In this document: positions 28,095 through 38,043 of the stretch, one piece after another
How positions within the stretch are numbered: position 1 is the stretch's first letter
Layout: every line of letters begins with the position of its first letter
NCBI GenBank assembly: GCA_910588335.1
Contig: CAJUQV010000007.1
Coordinates: 47,589 to 111,588 of the forward strand
Length of the DNA: 64,000 nucleotides
Reading direction: 5' to 3'
DNA from: an uncultured Ruminiclostridium sp.
GTDB taxonomy: Bacteria; Bacillota; Clostridia; Oscillospirales; Ruminococcaceae
Position numbers and translations under genes: made by a program
The notes under the pieces: generated by a model
The model's input: only the letters and a program-made list of their open reading frames with translations
The model's database searches: none
What the model was told of the DNA's origin: nothing

Positions 28095-28271
28095 TTATTC
28101 GTCCGTAACCTCAAGCAAATAGCTTATGGTCTTGATCTTGCCGTTGGTTGCCGCATTGTCGGGCTGTACGGTTGTATCGCCGATCTTGCGAAGACCGAGA
28201 GAATTTGCGGTGGCGATGTGACTGTCTTTGCGACCGATCAATGATTTAACCAGCTTTATTTTCTTTGACAT
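28095..28271 (-). CDS. rpmD: Large ribosomal subunit protein uL30 (58 aa)
   Basis: A 58-residue gene read on the minus strand: MSKKIKLVKSLIGRKDSHIA at the start, then SLGLRKIGDTTVQPDN, ending SYLLEVTDE. The L30 motif (LVKSxIGR...T..LGLRKI) is complete. It starts 20 nt after the rpsE stop with GAAAGGAG, and 28 nt before rplO. Confidence 0.96.
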   Translation of the reverse strand: MSKKIKLVKSLIGRKDSHIATANSLGLRKIGDTTVQPDNAATNGKIKTISYLLEVTDE

Positions 28272-28291
28272 TTCGGTGCTCTCCTTTCAGA

Positions 28292-28792
28292 TCAGTTGAA
28301 GATTTCCTTGACAGTCTTGCCTCTTAAAGCTGCAACCTGCTCGGCATCTCTGAGAGATGTAAGTCCCGCCATTGTAGCTCTTACTACGTTGCAGGGATTA
28401 TTGGAACGAAGAGACTTTGTTCTGATATTCTTTATGCCCGCCATTTCGATAACGGAACGAACTGGGCCGCCCGCGATAACGCCGGTACCTTCGGGAGCGG
28501 GCTTCATGAGAACGGCGCCGGCGCCGAACTTGCCTACTACCTCGTGAGGTATCGTGGTGCCCTTAAGGGAAATTTTAACAAGATTTTTCTTTGCGTCCTC
28601 AATTCCCTTGCGGATAGCGTCGGGAACTTCGTTGGACTTACCCATTCCAAAGCCTACGATTCCGTTACCGTCGCCTACGACAACGAGCGCGCTGAATTTC
28701 ATTACACGTCCGCCTTGAACTGTCTTGCTTACTCTGTTGATAGCAACGACTTTTTCGGAAAGCTCCAATTTTGATGCGTCTATAAGTGCCAA
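28292..28792 (-). CDS. rpsE: Small ribosomal subunit protein uS5
   Basis: 166 residues. The double-stranded RNA-binding domain ([21 protein letters not shown]) is followed by the S5 fold with [24 protein letters not shown]. It acts at the mRNA entry channel and in decoding fidelity. Confidence 0.97.
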   Translation of the reverse strand: MALIDASKLELSEKVVAINRVSKTVQGGRVMKFSALVVVGDGNGIVGFGMGKSNEVPDAIRKGIEDAKKNLVKISLKGTTIPHEVVGKFGAGAVLMKPAPEGTGVIAGGPVRSVIEMAGIKNIRTKSLRSNNPCNVVRATMAGLTSLRDAEQVAALRGKTVKEIFN

Positions 28793-28808
28793 AATTTTTT
28801 CCTCCTTC

Positions 28809-29168
28809 TTAGAAATTCAGTCCGCCTTCGCGGGCGCCGTCTGCCAGCGCAGCCACTCTTCCGTGATAAACGTAGCCGGAACGGTCAAATACTACGTCGG
28901 CGATTCCCTTGGCCTTTGCCTTTTCCGCAAGAGCAAGACCAACCTTCTTCGCGGCTTCCGCGTTTCCGCCAAAGCCCTCGAATCCCTTTTCAAGGGTAGA
29001 AGCGGAGCAAAGGGTTACTCCCGCCACATCGTCGATAAGCTGCGCGTAAATATGCTTTGCGGAACGGAAAACGTTAAGGCGGGGGCAAGAGGAGGTTCCG
29101 CTTACCTTTGCGCGGACTCTCTTATGACGCTTTATTCTGTTTTCCTTTTTATCTATGATTTTTTTCAT
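28809..29168 (-). CDS. rplR: Large ribosomal subunit protein uL18
   Basis: 119 residues with the basic N-terminus [19 protein letters not shown] and C-terminal [20 protein letters not shown]. It binds 5S rRNA with L5. Confidence 0.97.
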   Translation of the reverse strand: MKKIIDKKENRIKRHKRVRAKVSGTSSCPRLNVFRSAKHIYAQLIDDVAGVTLCSASTLEKGFEGFGGNAEAAKKVGLALAEKAKAKGIADVVFDRSGYVYHGRVAALADGAREGGLNF

Positions 29169-29185
29169 TATCTTTTACGCCTCCC

Positions 29186-29731
29186 TTACTTCTTGCCCTT
29201 AGCGGCTTTGCCTTCCTTGCGGCGGATAACTTCGTTGGCGTACTTGATGCCCTTGCCCTTATAAGGTTCGGGAGGACGTATGCCTCTTACTTCCGCTGCA
29301 AACTGGCCTACCTTCTGCTTGTCTATGCCCTTGATAATAATCTGGTTGGGCTGGGGGGATTCGATGGTAATATCTTCGGTATCGGATACTACAACGGGGT
29401 GGGAGAAACCGAGAGTAAGATTAAGATCCTTTCCCTGCTTCTGGCATCTGTAACCTACGCCGTTGATCTCCAGCATCTTGGAGAATCCGTTGGTAACACC
29501 CTCGATCATATTGGCGATAAGGGTTCTCGTAAGTCCGTGAAGCGCACGGTTTTCCGCTTCGTCATCGGGACGGGTAACATGTACCTCCGCGCCGTCAACG
29601 GTCACGGTCATCTGAGGCTTAAACTCCTTCGTAAGTGTGCCCTTGGGGCCTTTTACAGTAACCACGCTGCCGTCAACCTTGACCTCAACGCCCGCGGGAA
29701 CAGCAATAGGCTTTCTTCCGATTCTTGACAT
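29186..29731 (-). CDS. rplF: Large ribosomal subunit protein uL6
   Basis: 181 residues from the ATG at 29731 ([17 protein letters not shown]), preceded by AAGGAGGAAC. The frame is open 15 codons further up, but that part overlaps rpsH and lacks a site. Two L6 repeats are present, with the C-terminal [22 protein letters not shown]. It sits near the factor-binding site. Confidence 0.97.
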   Translation of the reverse strand: MSRIGRKPIAVPAGVEVKVDGSVVTVKGPKGTLTKEFKPQMTVTVDGAEVHVTRPDDEAENRALHGLTRTLIANMIEGVTNGFSKMLEINGVGYRCQKQGKDLNLTLGFSHPVVVSDTEDITIESPQPNQIIIKGIDKQKVGQFAAEVRGIRPPEPYKGKGIKYANEVIRRKEGKAAKGKK

Positions 29732-29744
29732 ATTCTGTTCCTCC

Positions 29745-30143
29745 TTACCATACAAACGCAAGGACTTCGCCGCCAACGTGAGCCGCTCTCGCCGCTCTGT
29801 CGGTCATAACGCCCTTGGAGGTGGAAACGATTGCGATTCCAAGACCCTTCATTACCTTGGGCATATCCTTGCTGTTTGAATAAATTCTCAGGCCGGGCTT
29901 GCTGACTCTGCGAAGTCCCGTAATTACCTGCTGCTTGTTTTCTGTGTACTTGAGTGTGATCCTGATGATTCCCTGCTTGTTGTCCTCAATAACACGGAAG
30001 TTCTTGATGTAGCCTTCGTCGGCGAGGATCTGAGCTATCTGCTTTTTCATATTTGAGCAGGGGATATCAACAGAGGGGTGCTTCGCGGAATTTGCGTTGC
30101 GAATTCTCGTGAGCATATCCGCGATCGTATCGGTGATCTGCAT
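29745..30143 (-). CDS. rpsH: Small ribosomal subunit protein uS8
   Basis: 132 residues starting [20 protein letters not shown], with C-terminal [20 protein letters not shown]. It binds the central domain of 16S rRNA; in Proteobacteria it regulates the spc operon. A 149-nt spacer separates it from rpsZ. Confidence 0.97.
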   Translation of the reverse strand: MQITDTIADMLTRIRNANSAKHPSVDIPCSNMKKQIAQILADEGYIKNFRVIEDNKQGIIRITLKYTENKQQVITGLRRVSKPGLRIYSNSKDMPKVMKGLGIAIVSTSKGVMTDRAARAAHVGGEVLAFVW

Positions 30144-30292
30144 CTTTATGCGTCCTCCTGTATAAATAGAGATAGGAAATCGGTAGTCAGCGGCCGCGGC
30201 CTTCGGATACCGGGGCTTATTGCAAGTTAACGCTCCGTCCGCGTCAAGATAAAATCCCGCCGCCTCGCTCTTGCCGTTTCATGGGTTTATAC

Positions 30293-30478
30293 TTACCAGC
30301 TTGCCTTCTTGACGCCGGGAATCTGACCCTTGTAAGCAAGCTCTCTAAAGCAAATTCTGCAAATGCCATACTTACGAAGGTAAGCATGAGGTCTTCCGCA
30401 GAGCTTACATCTGTTGTACGCTCTTGTGGAGAACTTTGCAGGACGCTGCTGCTTTGCAATCATTGATTTCTTTGCCAT
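30293..30478 (-). CDS. rpsZ: Small ribosomal subunit protein uS14, zinc type Z
   Basis: 61 residues with the two-CxxC zinc knuckle ([10 protein letters not shown]...[10 protein letters not shown]) and the [12 protein letters not shown] tail. The short zinc form is the type Z S14 of Firmicutes. It lies between rplE and rpsH. Confidence 0.96.
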   Translation of the reverse strand: MAKKSMIAKQQRPAKFSTRAYNRCKLCGRPHAYLRKYGICRICFRELAYKGQIPGVKKASW

Positions 30479-30507
30479 TTATAAGCTTCCTTTCAAATAC
30501 CTTTCGG

Positions 30508-31047
30508 TTACTTAGAGAAGGGCGCGCCCATAAGGGACAGCAGCTCTCTCGCTTCCTCATCGGTGTTGGCGGTGGTCACGAAATTGATGTCCATTCCGCG
30601 AATCTGATCAATTTTTTCGTAATCTATTTCGGGGAAAATAAGCTGTTCCTTAACGCCTACGCTGTAATTTCCTCTTCCGTCGAAGCTGTTGGGATTGATG
30701 CCTCTGAAGTCACGTACACGAGGGAGCGCAACATTGAAGAAACGATCGAGGAATTCGTACATTGTCTCGCCTCTCAGCGTTACCTTCACGCCGATGATGT
30801 TGCCCTCGCGGAGCTTGAAGTTTGCAATAGCCTTTTTAGCCTTACAGATAACGGGCTTCTGACCGGTTATCGCGGAGAGATCCGCCATAATGGCATCAAC
30901 CTTTTTGTGATCGTCCTTGGCTTCACCGCAGGCTACGTTTACAACAATCTTATCAAGCTTCGGAATCTGCATTACGCTCTTGTAACCGAACTTCTTGAAC
31001 AGAGCGGGAGCAACTGTTTCCTTGTAGTAGGTTTTCATTGTTGACAT
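30508..31047 (-). CDS. rplE: Large ribosomal subunit protein uL5
   Basis: 179 residues with the L5 blocks [39 protein letters not shown] and [20 protein letters not shown]. It binds 5S rRNA and contacts P-site tRNA. Confidence 0.97.
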   Translation of the reverse strand: MSTMKTYYKETVAPALFKKFGYKSVMQIPKLDKIVVNVACGEAKDDHKKVDAIMADLSAITGQKPVICKAKKAIANFKLREGNIIGVKVTLRGETMYEFLDRFFNVALPRVRDFRGINPNSFDGRGNYSVGVKEQLIFPEIDYEKIDQIRGMDINFVTTANTDEEARELLSLMGAPFSK

Positions 31048-31142
31048 AATTTTTTCTCCTTACTGCGGGTGACAGCAGGAAGTTACCTTATCCTGCCCCT
31101 CCACCTGAGTTTATTTCAATAATCCGCCTTGTGGCGTGCACA

Positions 31143-31457
31143 TTAGAGCTGCGCGCCGCAGTGCTTGCAGATTCTTAACTTTTTGTCGCCTTCTATCTTA
31201 TGTCCGACTCTGGTAGCCTTATTGCACTTGGGGCAAACGGGCATAACCTTGCAGGCGTAAAGGGGGCCTTCCGCCTTTACTATGCCGCCCAGCTCGCCCT
31301 GTCTTCTGGGCTTTACATGCTTGGTAACCATGTTTCTGCCCTCAACGATTACCTTGCCCTCGGAGGGGGAAACTTCCAGCACCTTGCCCTTTTTACCCTT
31401 GTCCTTGCCGGAAATAATCATTACCTCGTCGCCTTTTTTAACGTGTAAAGTGTTCAT
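31143..31457 (-). CDS. rplX: Large ribosomal subunit protein uL24
   Basis: 104 residues with an N-terminal KOW motif (GDEVMIISGKDKGKKGKVLEV) and a C-terminal CPKC...CKHC pair giving a possible zinc site. It is an early assembly protein of the 50S subunit. Confidence 0.97.
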   Translation of the reverse strand: MNTLHVKKGDEVMIISGKDKGKKGKVLEVSPSEGKVIVEGRNMVTKHVKPRRQGELGGIVKAEGPLYACKVMPVCPKCNKATRVGHKIEGDKKLRICKHCGAQL

Positions 31458-31469
31458 TCCTGCTCCTCC

Positions 31470-31838
31470 TTAAAGTACTTCGGGAGCAAGGGACAGGATC
31501 TTCATGTATTCCTTGTCACGAAGCTCTCTGGCCACAGGTCCGAAAATACGGGTTCCTCTGGGATTCTTGTCTTCCTTGATCAAAACAGCCGCGTTTTCGT
31601 CAAAACGAATATAAGTGCCGTCGTCACGTCTTACGCCTGTGGCGCTGCGAACGATAACGCATTTTACAACGTCACCCTTCTTTACCGTGCCGCCGGGAGC
31701 TGCTTTTTTAACGGAAGCCACAACTACGTCGCCGATATTGGCATACTTTCTGCGTGTGCCGCCTAACACCCTGATACACATAAGCTCTTTCGCTCCTGTG
31801 TTGTCAGCCACTTTAAGGCGTGTCTGCATTTGTATCAT
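31470..31838 (-). CDS. rplN: Large ribosomal subunit protein uL14
   Basis: 122 residues starting [20 protein letters not shown], with [20 protein letters not shown] near the end. It forms an intersubunit bridge and is one of the most conserved genes in the window. Confidence 0.98.
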   Translation of the reverse strand: MIQMQTRLKVADNTGAKELMCIRVLGGTRRKYANIGDVVVASVKKAAPGGTVKKGDVVKCVIVRSATGVRRDDGTYIRFDENAAVLIKEDKNPRGTRIFGPVARELRDKEYMKILSLAPEVL

Positions 31839-31859
31839 TGGTTTTTACTCCTTCCGTTA

Positions 31860-32120
31860 TTACTTGCTTCTTTCAAGCACTTCAACAAGTCTCCATCTCT
31901 TGTCCTTGGAAAGAGGTCTTGTTTCCATTATCTTTACCTTATCGCCTACGTTGCAGGTGTTTTCCTCATCGTGAGCTTTAAGCTTAATGGTGCGCTTGAT
32001 GATTTTCTTGTACAAGGGGTGGCGAACATTGTCCTTCAGTGCCACTACGATGGTTTTGTCCATCTTGTTGCTTACTACAACGCCAACTCTTGTTTTTCTG
32101 AGGTTCCTTGTGTTTTCCAA
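31860..32120 (-). CDS. rpsQ: Small ribosomal subunit protein uS17
   Basis: 86 residues if started at the TTG at 32120, giving (M)[28 protein letters not shown] lies 9 nt upstream. The ATG at 32141 would overlap that ribosome binding site and the rpmC end, so I prefer TTG. It binds 16S helix 11. Confidence 0.93.
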   Translation of the reverse strand: MENTRNLRKTRVGVVVSNKMDKTIVVALKDNVRHPLYKKIIKRTIKLKAHDEENTCNVGDKVKIMETRPLSKDKRWRLVEVLERSK

Positions 32121-32137
32121 AGTTCGTTCCTCCCCTC

Positions 32138-32341
32138 TCACTTATTCGCTTCGATTTCGCGCTGGCGGCGAATCGTTTTGACAACTGCGATTTCCTTCTT
32201 AACCGCTTTAATCCTCATGGGATTTTCAAGACGGTTTACGGCAAGCTGAAAACGGAGGTTGAACAGTTCCTGTTTAAGCTCGGTTTCTTTTGTGTTAAGC
32301 TCCGCCTCGCTCAGCTCTCTGATTTCCTTGGTAGCCTTCAT
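32138..32341 (-). CDS. rpmC: Large ribosomal subunit protein uL29
   Basis: 67 residues starting at the ATG at 32341 ([18 protein letters not shown]), which overlaps the rplP stop as TAATG. It is a helical hairpin ([21 protein letters not shown]) at the tunnel exit, where SRP and trigger factor dock. Confidence 0.96.
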   Translation of the reverse strand: MKATKEIRELSEAELNTKETELKQELFNLRFQLAVNRLENPMRIKAVKKEIAVVKTIRRQREIEANK

Positions 32342-32766
32342 TACTGCTCGCCTCCTTCTTCTTTCTTCATCACAAACTTGCATTTGATGGGCAGCTTGTG
32401 CATAGCGAGACGCATAGCCTCTCTCGCCACTTCTTCGCTTACTCCCGCAATCTCAAACATTACTCTTCCGGGCTTTACAACCGCTACCCAGTACTCGGGA
32501 GCGCCCTTACCGGAACCCATACGGGTGCCCATAGGCTTCTTTGTTACGGGCATATCGGGGAATATCTTGATCCAGACCTGACCGCCGCGCTTGATGTAAC
32601 GGGTCATGGCGATACGAGCCGCCTCGATCTGGTTGCTGGTGATCCATGCAGGCTCCAAAGCCTGCAAACCGTAGTCGCCGTAGCATACTACGTTGCCGCG
32701 TGTTGCCTTACCGGTCATGCGGCCTCTCTGCACTCTGCGGTGCTTTACTCTCTTAGGAAGCAGCAT
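32341..32766 (-). CDS. rplP: Large ribosomal subunit protein uL16
   Basis: 141 residues starting [20 protein letters not shown]. It helps shape the A site and peptidyl transferase centre. Its start overlaps the rpsC stop as TAATG. Confidence 0.97.
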   Translation of the reverse strand: MLLPKRVKHRRVQRGRMTGKATRGNVVCYGDYGLQALEPAWITSNQIEAARIAMTRYIKRGGQVWIKIFPDMPVTKKPMGTRMGSGKGAPEYWVAVVKPGRVMFEIAGVSEEVAREAMRLAMHKLPIKCKFVMKKEEGGEQ

Positions 32767-33563
32767 TAGTCGTTACCTCCTTCTTTTTTCTCTGCTCTGG
32801 GGGCGAAATTTCTTCTTTCGCCGCGGTTTGCGCGGTCTCCGCGGTTGGCGCGATCGCCTCTGTCGCGGTTATCGCGGTTGTCTCTGGCTCTTCTTGCGGG
32901 CTTTTCGGTCTTCTTTTCCTTACCGATTTCGCCCTTGAGAACCTCGCCCTTGTACAGCCATACCTTAACGCCGATAATGCCGTAGGTGGTGCTGGCTCTC
33001 GCTACGCCGTAGTCGATGTCGGCGCGAAGGGTCTGAAGGGGAATTGTGCCTTCATGATAGCTTTCGGTGCGGGCGATTTCCGCGCCGCCGAGTCTTCCGC
33101 TTACCTGAGTTTTGATACCCTTTGCGCCGCATTTCATGGTGCGTCCGATGCAGGTCTTCATGGCTCTTCTGAAGCTTACGCGTCCCTCAAGCTGAGAAGC
33201 GATGTTCTCGGCGATAAGCTGGGCGTTCATATCGCGGTTCTTTACCTCGATGATGTTGATGTTTACGGGCTTGCCGTTTGTCATCTTTTCAAGCTCGGTT
33301 CTGAGCTTTTCAATCTCCGCGCCCTTCTGTCCGATAACCATGCCGGGCTGTGCGCAGTGAATGTGGATCTTTACTCTCGCGGCGTCACGCTCGATCTCAA
33401 TGTCGGGAATGCCGGCCTTGTAGAGCTTTTTCTTAAGATACTCACGAATCTTAAAGTCTTCAACCAATGTGTCGCCGAAGGTTGCCTTACCCGCATACCA
33501 GCGAGAATCCCAATCCTTGATAACACCCACTCTAAGACCGTGTGGATTAACCTTTTGTCCCAT
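32766..33563 (-). CDS. rpsC: Small ribosomal subunit protein uS3 with basic C-terminal repeat tail
   Basis: 265 residues. The N-terminal KH domain ([19 protein letters not shown]) and the S3 C-terminal domain ([21 protein letters not shown]) are complete by ~residue 215. The last ~45 residues are an extension of short Arg/Asp/Asn/Gly repeats ([11 protein letters not shown], then RANRGD twice) ending in an acidic tail. Such tails occur in some Clostridia S3 proteins and are probably disordered. It acts at the mRNA entry tunnel. Confidence 0.97.
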   Translation of the reverse strand: MGQKVNPHGLRVGVIKDWDSRWYAGKATFGDTLVEDFKIREYLKKKLYKAGIPDIEIERDAARVKIHIHCAQPGMVIGQKGAEIEKLRTELEKMTNGKPVNINIIEVKNRDMNAQLIAENIASQLEGRVSFRRAMKTCIGRTMKCGAKGIKTQVSGRLGGAEIARTESYHEGTIPLQTLRADIDYGVARASTTYGIIGVKVWLYKGEVLKGEIGKEKKTEKPARRARDNRDNRDRGDRANRGDRANRGERRNFAPRAEKKEGGND

Positions 33564-33575
33564 TGTTATCCTCCC

Positions 33576-33911
33576 TTATTCTGCTTCCTTGACAACCAAA
33601 ACGATATTGGATGTTCTTTTTAAAATGCGGTGAGCGCTTCCCTTTGCGGCGGGTCTTATTCTCTTGAGAGTAACCCCCTCGCCGCACCAGCACTCGGAAA
33701 CGTAGCAGCTTCCGACGTCCATATTGTGGTTGTTCTCCGCGTTTGCCATAGCGGACTTGAGAAGCTTCATAAGCGGCTCGCTGGCTGCCTTGGGCGTCAG
33801 CTTTAACGTAGCCATAGCCACGTCGCAGGGCTTGTTTCTGATAAGATCAAGCACGATCTTCACCTTGCGGGGCGAAATACGAACGTGTTTGAGTTCTGCT
33901 CTTGCCTCCAT
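33576..33911 (-). CDS. rplV: Large ribosomal subunit protein uL22
   Basis: 111 residues with KHVRISPRKVKIVLDLIRNK and a tunnel-lining hairpin near GVTLKRIRPAAKGSAHRI, the region where macrolide-resistance changes occur. It lies between rpsS and rpsC. Confidence 0.97.
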   Translation of the reverse strand: MEARAELKHVRISPRKVKIVLDLIRNKPCDVAMATLKLTPKAASEPLMKLLKSAMANAENNHNMDVGSCYVSECWCGEGVTLKRIRPAAKGSAHRILKRTSNIVLVVKEAE

Positions 33912-33924
33912 ACGTTACTCCTCC

Positions 33925-34200
33925 TTACTTCTTAGTGGTCTTGCTGCCTACATGACCCTTAAAGGTTCTTGTGGGAGCAAATTCGCCCAGCTTATGACCT
34001 ACCATATCCTCGGTAACATAAACGGGAATGTGTTTTCTGCCGTCGTGTACTGCGAATGTGTGTCCTACGAAATCGGGGAAAATTGTGCTTGAACGGCTCC
34101 AGGTCTTAAGAACCTTCTTTTCGCCGGACTCGTTCATGGAAAGAACTCTTTTGTAAAGCGCTTCCTGCACGTAAGGTCCCTTCTTGATGCTTCTGCTCAT
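33925..34200 (-). CDS. rpsS: Small ribosomal subunit protein uS19
   Basis: 91 residues starting [19 protein letters not shown], with [15 protein letters not shown] [20 protein letters not shown]. It lies in the 30S head. It is preceded by an unusual 264-nt spacer after rplB. Confidence 0.97.
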   Translation of the reverse strand: MSRSIKKGPYVQEALYKRVLSMNESGEKKVLKTWSRSSTIFPDFVGHTFAVHDGRKHIPVYVTEDMVGHKLGEFAPTRTFKGHVGSKTTKK

Positions 34201-34464
34201 ATATTTGTTATCCTTTCAATTGCAAGTTAAGTACTTTGCCGCCCTGCGGCAAAGTACGCCTATTTCGCTTTTCGGTCGAACGACCGGAATTTTGCTTCGC
34301 AAAAGCGCTTCATAGGCACGTTTGTGCCTTCAATAAACGCTGCTCCGCAAAATTTTTCAAAAACGTCTTTTCGGCTTACGCTTGTTCTTGCGCCGCTGTC
34401 AGCCGCTGACAAACGCTTATTAACAATTGCGGTGTTATTGTGTTTTTTATGAACGAAGAGCGGC
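34201..34464 (-). repeat. 264-nt palindrome-rich spacer between rplB and rpsS
   Basis: rplB and rpsS are normally almost adjacent. Here the spacer has a 12-bp perfect hairpin with a 3-nt loop (GTACTTTGCCGC / GCGGCAAAGTAC, 34231-34257), TTTTGC-TTC-GCAAAA (34291-34305) and a GGTC/GACC stem. An open minus frame runs through it from inside rplB to 34260, but it has no start signal. This looks like an inserted repeat element. Confidence 0.55.
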
Positions 34465-35298
34465 TTACTTGCCGTTTCTTCTCTTGACAATGAACTTGTC
34501 GGTTCTGTTCTTTGTCTTGCGGGTCTTGTAACCCATAGCGGGCTTGCCCCAAGGAGTAACAGGGCCGGGACGTCCAACGGGAGATTTGCCTTCGCCGCCG
34601 CCGTGAGGGTGGTCGTTGGGGTTCATTACGGAACCTCTTACGGTGGGTCTTATGCCCATATGACGGGTGCGGCCGGCTTTACCGATATTTACGTTGGAGT
34701 GATCCGCGTTGGAAACAACGCCGATTGTCGCCATACAGTTATCGGGAACGTTGCGAAGCTCGCCGCTGGGAAGTCTCACCATTGCGTAGCCGTTTTCCTT
34801 AGCCATGAGCTGAGCCATGTTGCCGGCGGAGCGTACAAGCTGCGCGCCCTTTCCGGGGTGAAGCTCAACGTTGTGAATAACGGTACCCACGGGAATGTTT
34901 ACCATGGGAAGCGCGTTGCCGGGCTTGATGTCGGCGTCTGCGCCCGCTCTTACCTTATCCCCTACTTTAAGGCCGTCTGGAGCGATAATATATCTTTTCT
35001 CGCCGTCCTCATATTTAACGAGAGCGATAAAAGCGGTTCTGTTGGGATCGTACTCAAGGGTCATAACCTCGGCGTCCATGCCCAACTTATTTCTCTTGAA
35101 GTCGATTATTCTGTACTTTCTTCTGTTTCCGCCGCCCTTATGTCTTACGGTGATTCTGCCGTAGCTGTTGCGACCCGAGTGCTTCTTGAGGGTTTCAAGC
35201 AGACTCTTTTCGGGAGCAACCTTTGACAAACCGCTGTAATCAATAACAGTCATGCCTCTGCGACCGGGGGTCACGGGCTTATAGGTTTTTATAGCCAT
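34465..35298 (-). CDS. rplB: Large ribosomal subunit protein uL2
   Basis: 277 residues with [15 protein letters not shown] at the start and the conserved [19 protein letters not shown] loop near the peptidyl transferase centre; the His in HPHGGGEG is the residue needed for activity in other L2 proteins. It is complete and ends in [15 protein letters not shown]. Confidence 0.98.
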   Translation of the reverse strand: MAIKTYKPVTPGRRGMTVIDYSGLSKVAPEKSLLETLKKHSGRNSYGRITVRHKGGGNRRKYRIIDFKRNKLGMDAEVMTLEYDPNRTAFIALVKYEDGEKRYIIAPDGLKVGDKVRAGADADIKPGNALPMVNIPVGTVIHNVELHPGKGAQLVRSAGNMAQLMAKENGYAMVRLPSGELRNVPDNCMATIGVVSNADHSNVNIGKAGRTRHMGIRPTVRGSVMNPNDHPHGGGEGKSPVGRPGPVTPWGKPAMGYKTRKTKNRTDKFIVKRRNGK

Positions 35299-35316
35299 TG
35301 TAATTCAACTCCTTAC

Positions 35317-35616
35317 TTAAATCATGCCGTCGAAGAACTCGATGGTTTTGGAATCGGGGGTTATTGTAACGATGGCCTTTTTCCACGCGGTGGTATAGCC
35401 TTCGTTTCTTCCCATTCTCTTCTTTCTTCCGCGGACGTTCATTGTGTTGACCTTTTCAACCTTTACGTCCTTGAAAAGCTGCTCAACCGCTTTCTTGATC
35501 TCAATCTTGTTGGCGGTCTTGGCTACCTTGAAGGTATACTTTCTGTCAGCCAGCGCATCCATGGAAGCTTCGGTGATAATGGGACGGATAATGATGTCCT
35601 GTACAGTTTTTTCCAT
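35317..35616 (-). CDS. rplW: Large ribosomal subunit protein uL23
   Basis: 99 residues starting [20 protein letters not shown], with [18 protein letters not shown]. It is the trigger factor and SRP docking site at the exit tunnel. Its start overlaps the rplD stop by one base. Confidence 0.97.
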   Translation of the reverse strand: MEKTVQDIIIRPIITEASMDALADRKYTFKVAKTANKIEIKKAVEQLFKDVKVEKVNTMNVRGRKKRMGRNEGYTTAWKKAIVTITPDSKTIEFFDGMI

Positions 35617-36239
35617 TACGCATATACCTCCTCGATTTTTGCCACGGCGTCCTTTACCACAACAAATTTGCTGTAATTAAGGATATCGTATACGTTAAGA
35701 GTGTTTACCTGTGTCGTCTTAACGCCGGGAATGTTGGCGGCGCTCTTGATTACCTGCTGATCAACGGTGTCAAGCACGATAAGAGCCTTGCCGTCCACAT
35801 TAAGCGCCTTGAGCATATTCACGATGGATTTTGTCTTGAATCCGTCGGTCTTAATGCTGTCAACAACAACCATTTCGTTTTCCTGTACCTTAGAGGACAG
35901 AGCGGAAAGGAGAGCGAGTCTCTTTACCTTTTTATTAAGCGTGTAAGTGTAGCTTCTGGGCTTGGGTCCGAGAGCGATACCGCCGTGACGCCACTGGGGG
36001 CTTCTGGTGGAACCCTGTCTCGCGTGACCGGTGCCCTTCTGTCTCCAGGGCTTTCTTCCGCCGCCGCTTACCTCTGTTCTGGTAAGAGTGGACTGTGTGC
36101 CCTGACGCTGATTCGCCAGATAGTTTACAACCGCCTGGTGCATAGCGTACTCGCTGGGCTCGATGCCGAATACCGCGTCGTTAAGCTCAAGCTCGGAGAC
36201 TGCGTTGCCGTTCATATCGTAAACCGATACCTTTGCCAT
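35616..36239 (-). CDS. rplD: Large ribosomal subunit protein uL4
   Basis: 207 residues from the ATG at 36239 ([19 protein letters not shown]), preceded by GGGAGGAGG. An in-frame extension to 36347 overlaps rplC and has no support. The long basic loop ([19 protein letters not shown], then [15 protein letters not shown]) reaches the exit tunnel. L4 is the autoregulator of the S10 operon in Proteobacteria. Confidence 0.97.
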   Translation of the reverse strand: MAKVSVYDMNGNAVSELELNDAVFGIEPSEYAMHQAVVNYLANQRQGTQSTLTRTEVSGGGRKPWRQKGTGHARQGSTRSPQWRHGGIALGPKPRSYTYTLNKKVKRLALLSALSSKVQENEMVVVDSIKTDGFKTKSIVNMLKALNVDGKALIVLDTVDQQVIKSAANIPGVKTTQVNTLNVYDILNYSKFVVVKDAVAKIEEVYA

Positions 36240-36255
36240 TATAAATCCTCCTCCC

Positions 36256-36888
36256 TTAAGCCTTGACCGCGTCGGTGATGCACACAAGTCCGCCCTTGGG
36301 ACCGGGAACCGCACCCTTGATCGCGATAAGATTGTTTTCCGCGTCAACCTTTACCACTACCAGATTCTGGACGGTAACGGTTTCAGCGCCCATATGTCCT
36401 GCCATTCCCTTGCCCTTGAAAATTCTCGAAGGACTGGAGCAGGCGCCCATGGAACCCGCCTGTCTTGCAACGGGGCCGGAACCGTGGGTCTCTTTGAGTC
36501 TGTGCTGATTGTGACGTTTGATGGCGCCCTGGAAGCCCTTACCCTTGCTGGTGCCCTTAACGTCGATAACGTCGCCTGCGGCGAAGGTATCGGCCTTAAG
36601 AATGTCTCCCACGTTTACGGCGCTTGTGTCGTTCAGTCTGAATTCCTTTAAGAATCTTTTGAACGGAACGTCGTTCTTCTTAAAATGTCCCTGTTCGGGC
36701 TTGTTTACGCCCTTGGGGGAGATATCGCCGAAGCCGAGCTGAACCGCCTCATAACCGTCGTTCTCGATTGTTTTCTTCTGAACGACGACGCAGGGGCCCG
36801 CTTCAACGACCGTTACGGGAACGACCTTGCCGTTCTCGTCGAAAATCTGGGTCATGCCGATTTTCTTAGCGATTAAACCTTTTGTCAT
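36256..36888 (-). CDS. rplC: Large ribosomal subunit protein uL3
   Basis: 210 residues starting [20 protein letters not shown], with the central loop [20 protein letters not shown] that approaches the peptidyl transferase centre. It is second in the operon, after a 178-nt spacer behind rpsJ that contains GTTGCTT/AAGCAAC and TTGAAC/GTTCAA stems. Confidence 0.97.
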   Translation of the reverse strand: MTKGLIAKKIGMTQIFDENGKVVPVTVVEAGPCVVVQKKTIENDGYEAVQLGFGDISPKGVNKPEQGHFKKNDVPFKRFLKEFRLNDTSAVNVGDILKADTFAAGDVIDVKGTSKGKGFQGAIKRHNQHRLKETHGSGPVARQAGSMGACSSPSRIFKGKGMAGHMGAETVTVQNLVVVKVDAENNLIAIKGAVPGPKGGLVCITDAVKA

Positions 36889-37066
36889 TTGTTGACCTTT
36901 CCTTCCATGGTTATTGGTTGCTTAAAGCAACTTGACCAAGTGCAGCGTATCTGCCCCGGTCAGAGGTAAGCGGCTTTCCGATTTACGAACATTTGAACGC
37001 AGTTCAAAAAAGTCCTGGATATGCCGTTTACTTAACACATTACTTGAAATTTCGTAAGGTCCTTTT

Positions 37067-37378
37067 TTAGATGTCCATTGAAATTTCAACGCCTGCGGGA
37101 AGCTCAAGACTCTGGAGAGCTTCAATAGTCTTATTGGTGGGTCTGATGACGTCAATAAGGCGCTTGTGAGTTCTTTGCTCGAACTGTTCACGGCTGTCCT
37201 TGTACTTGTGTACGGCGCGGAGAATGGTAACTACTTCCTTATCGGTGGGAAGGGGAACGGGTCCCGCTACTCTCGAACCGGTGCGCTTTGCGGTCTCTAC
37301 GATCTTAGCCGCGGCCGAATCAACGACGGTGTGGTCATAGCCTTTTACCTTAACTCTTACCTTTTCCTTAACTGCCAC
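37067..37378 (-). CDS. rpsJ: Small ribosomal subunit protein uS10 (NusE)
   Basis: 103 residues with [20 protein letters not shown] and the [17 protein letters not shown] loop. It is part of the 30S head and, as NusE, of antitermination complexes. It is the first gene of the S10-spc-alpha superoperon, behind a ~345-nt structured leader. Confidence 0.98.
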   Translation of the reverse strand: MAVKEKVRVKVKGYDHTVVDSAAAKIVETAKRTGSRVAGPVPLPTDKEVVTILRAVHKYKDSREQFEQRTHKRLIDVIRPTNKTIEALQSLELPAGVEISMDI

Positions 37379-37491
37379 TTTCGTAAACTCCTTTCTGAAA
37401 TAGTATGTTATGAAAGCATCTGCATAAATGCAGTACAGAACGTATTTTTCATTTACACGGTGCCGAGTGTTTCACCATAATCCGTAAAACG

Positions 37492-37555
37492 CGTTCGGGC
37501 AATTTCATATCGGGGGGTATCCGCCTCTGGCGAACCCTTCCCCGTATCCCGAACG
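37492..37555 (-). promoter_or_regulatory. Nested three-helix structure in the rpsJ leader
   Basis: Helix 1 is CGTTCGGG (37492-37499) with CCCGAACG (37548-37555). Inside it are CGGGG (37511-37515) with CCCCG (37540-37544) and CGCC-TCT-GGCG (37522-37532). All arms are perfect. It lies 114-177 nt before rpsJ in the predicted transcript, a place suited to autoregulation by a ribosomal protein or attenuation. Confidence 0.55.
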
Positions 37556-37730
37556 AAGCGCTTATTAAGTACAAAACGCCGCGGCATCCGACACGTTCTT
37601 TCCGCCCGATTTAAAATCGAACATACTCCGCCGAAATTCCCGATTTTTCAACCGCAACCTTCGGCATCAACGCATTGTCAAGCAGTTGCCGCACATACGC
37701 GGACAAGAAGTCCGCAGTCGTGCAGTAGTT

Positions 37731-37759
37731 ATTATACTACAAGTCGGGGCATATTACAA
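37731..37759 (-). promoter_or_regulatory. Promoter of the ribosomal superoperon
   Basis: On the minus strand, TTGTAA (37759-37754), 17-nt spacer and perfect TATAAT (37736-37731). The predicted start near 37723 gives a ~345-nt leader. A GCGGAC-TTCTT-GTCCGC hairpin lies at the 5' end of this RNA (about 37699-37715). Confidence 0.75.
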
Positions 37760-37872
37760 GGAAAAACGAGGAATTTTTTTAAAATTATGCGTAGAAATTT
37801 TCGGATTTTATAAGAGCTGTTTTGTTTATTTTTTACAAAATTTTAAAAAACATGTTTTTTATTGAAAAAAGA

Positions 37873-37902
37873 TGTAACAAAAAGGTAAATTTGTTATTTT
37901 AC
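37873..37902 (+). promoter_or_regulatory. Shared ECF-type promoter motif, copy A
   Basis: TGTAAC (37873-37878), 17 nt, ATTTTAC (37896-37902). The same two boxes with the same 17-nt spacing recur at 42371, 45400 and 49232, each upstream of a secreted-protein gene. TGTAAC resembles -35 boxes of extracytoplasmic function sigma factors. Confidence 0.6.
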
Positions 37903-37958
37903 ATTATAGAGAGATAACCCCTAAAACAAATTTTGATAAGAAAGAGGATGATTCCAAT

Positions 37959-37985
37959 GTGGAATATGGATTGAAATTAATATAA
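37959..37985 (+). CDS. Possible 8-aa leader peptide, copy A
   Basis: GTG-started frame MEYGLKLI with AGAGGATG at good spacing before it. The ribosome site (AGAGG-TGATTCCAA-like) and the M-x-Y-x-L-K-x-I pattern recur in copies B (42465) and C (45494). Translation is unproven. Confidence 0.35.
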   Translation: MEYGLKLI

Positions 37986-38043
37986 ACGACTGACTGGTAA
38001 TATAGGACGTAAAAAACATTAAATTTTTTAAGAGGTATTTTCT

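Noticed and set aside
34260..34577. 105-codon minus frame across the rplB-rpsS spacer
   Set aside because: It starts inside rplB in another frame, has no ribosome site, and its sequence is palindromic; better explained as a repeat element.
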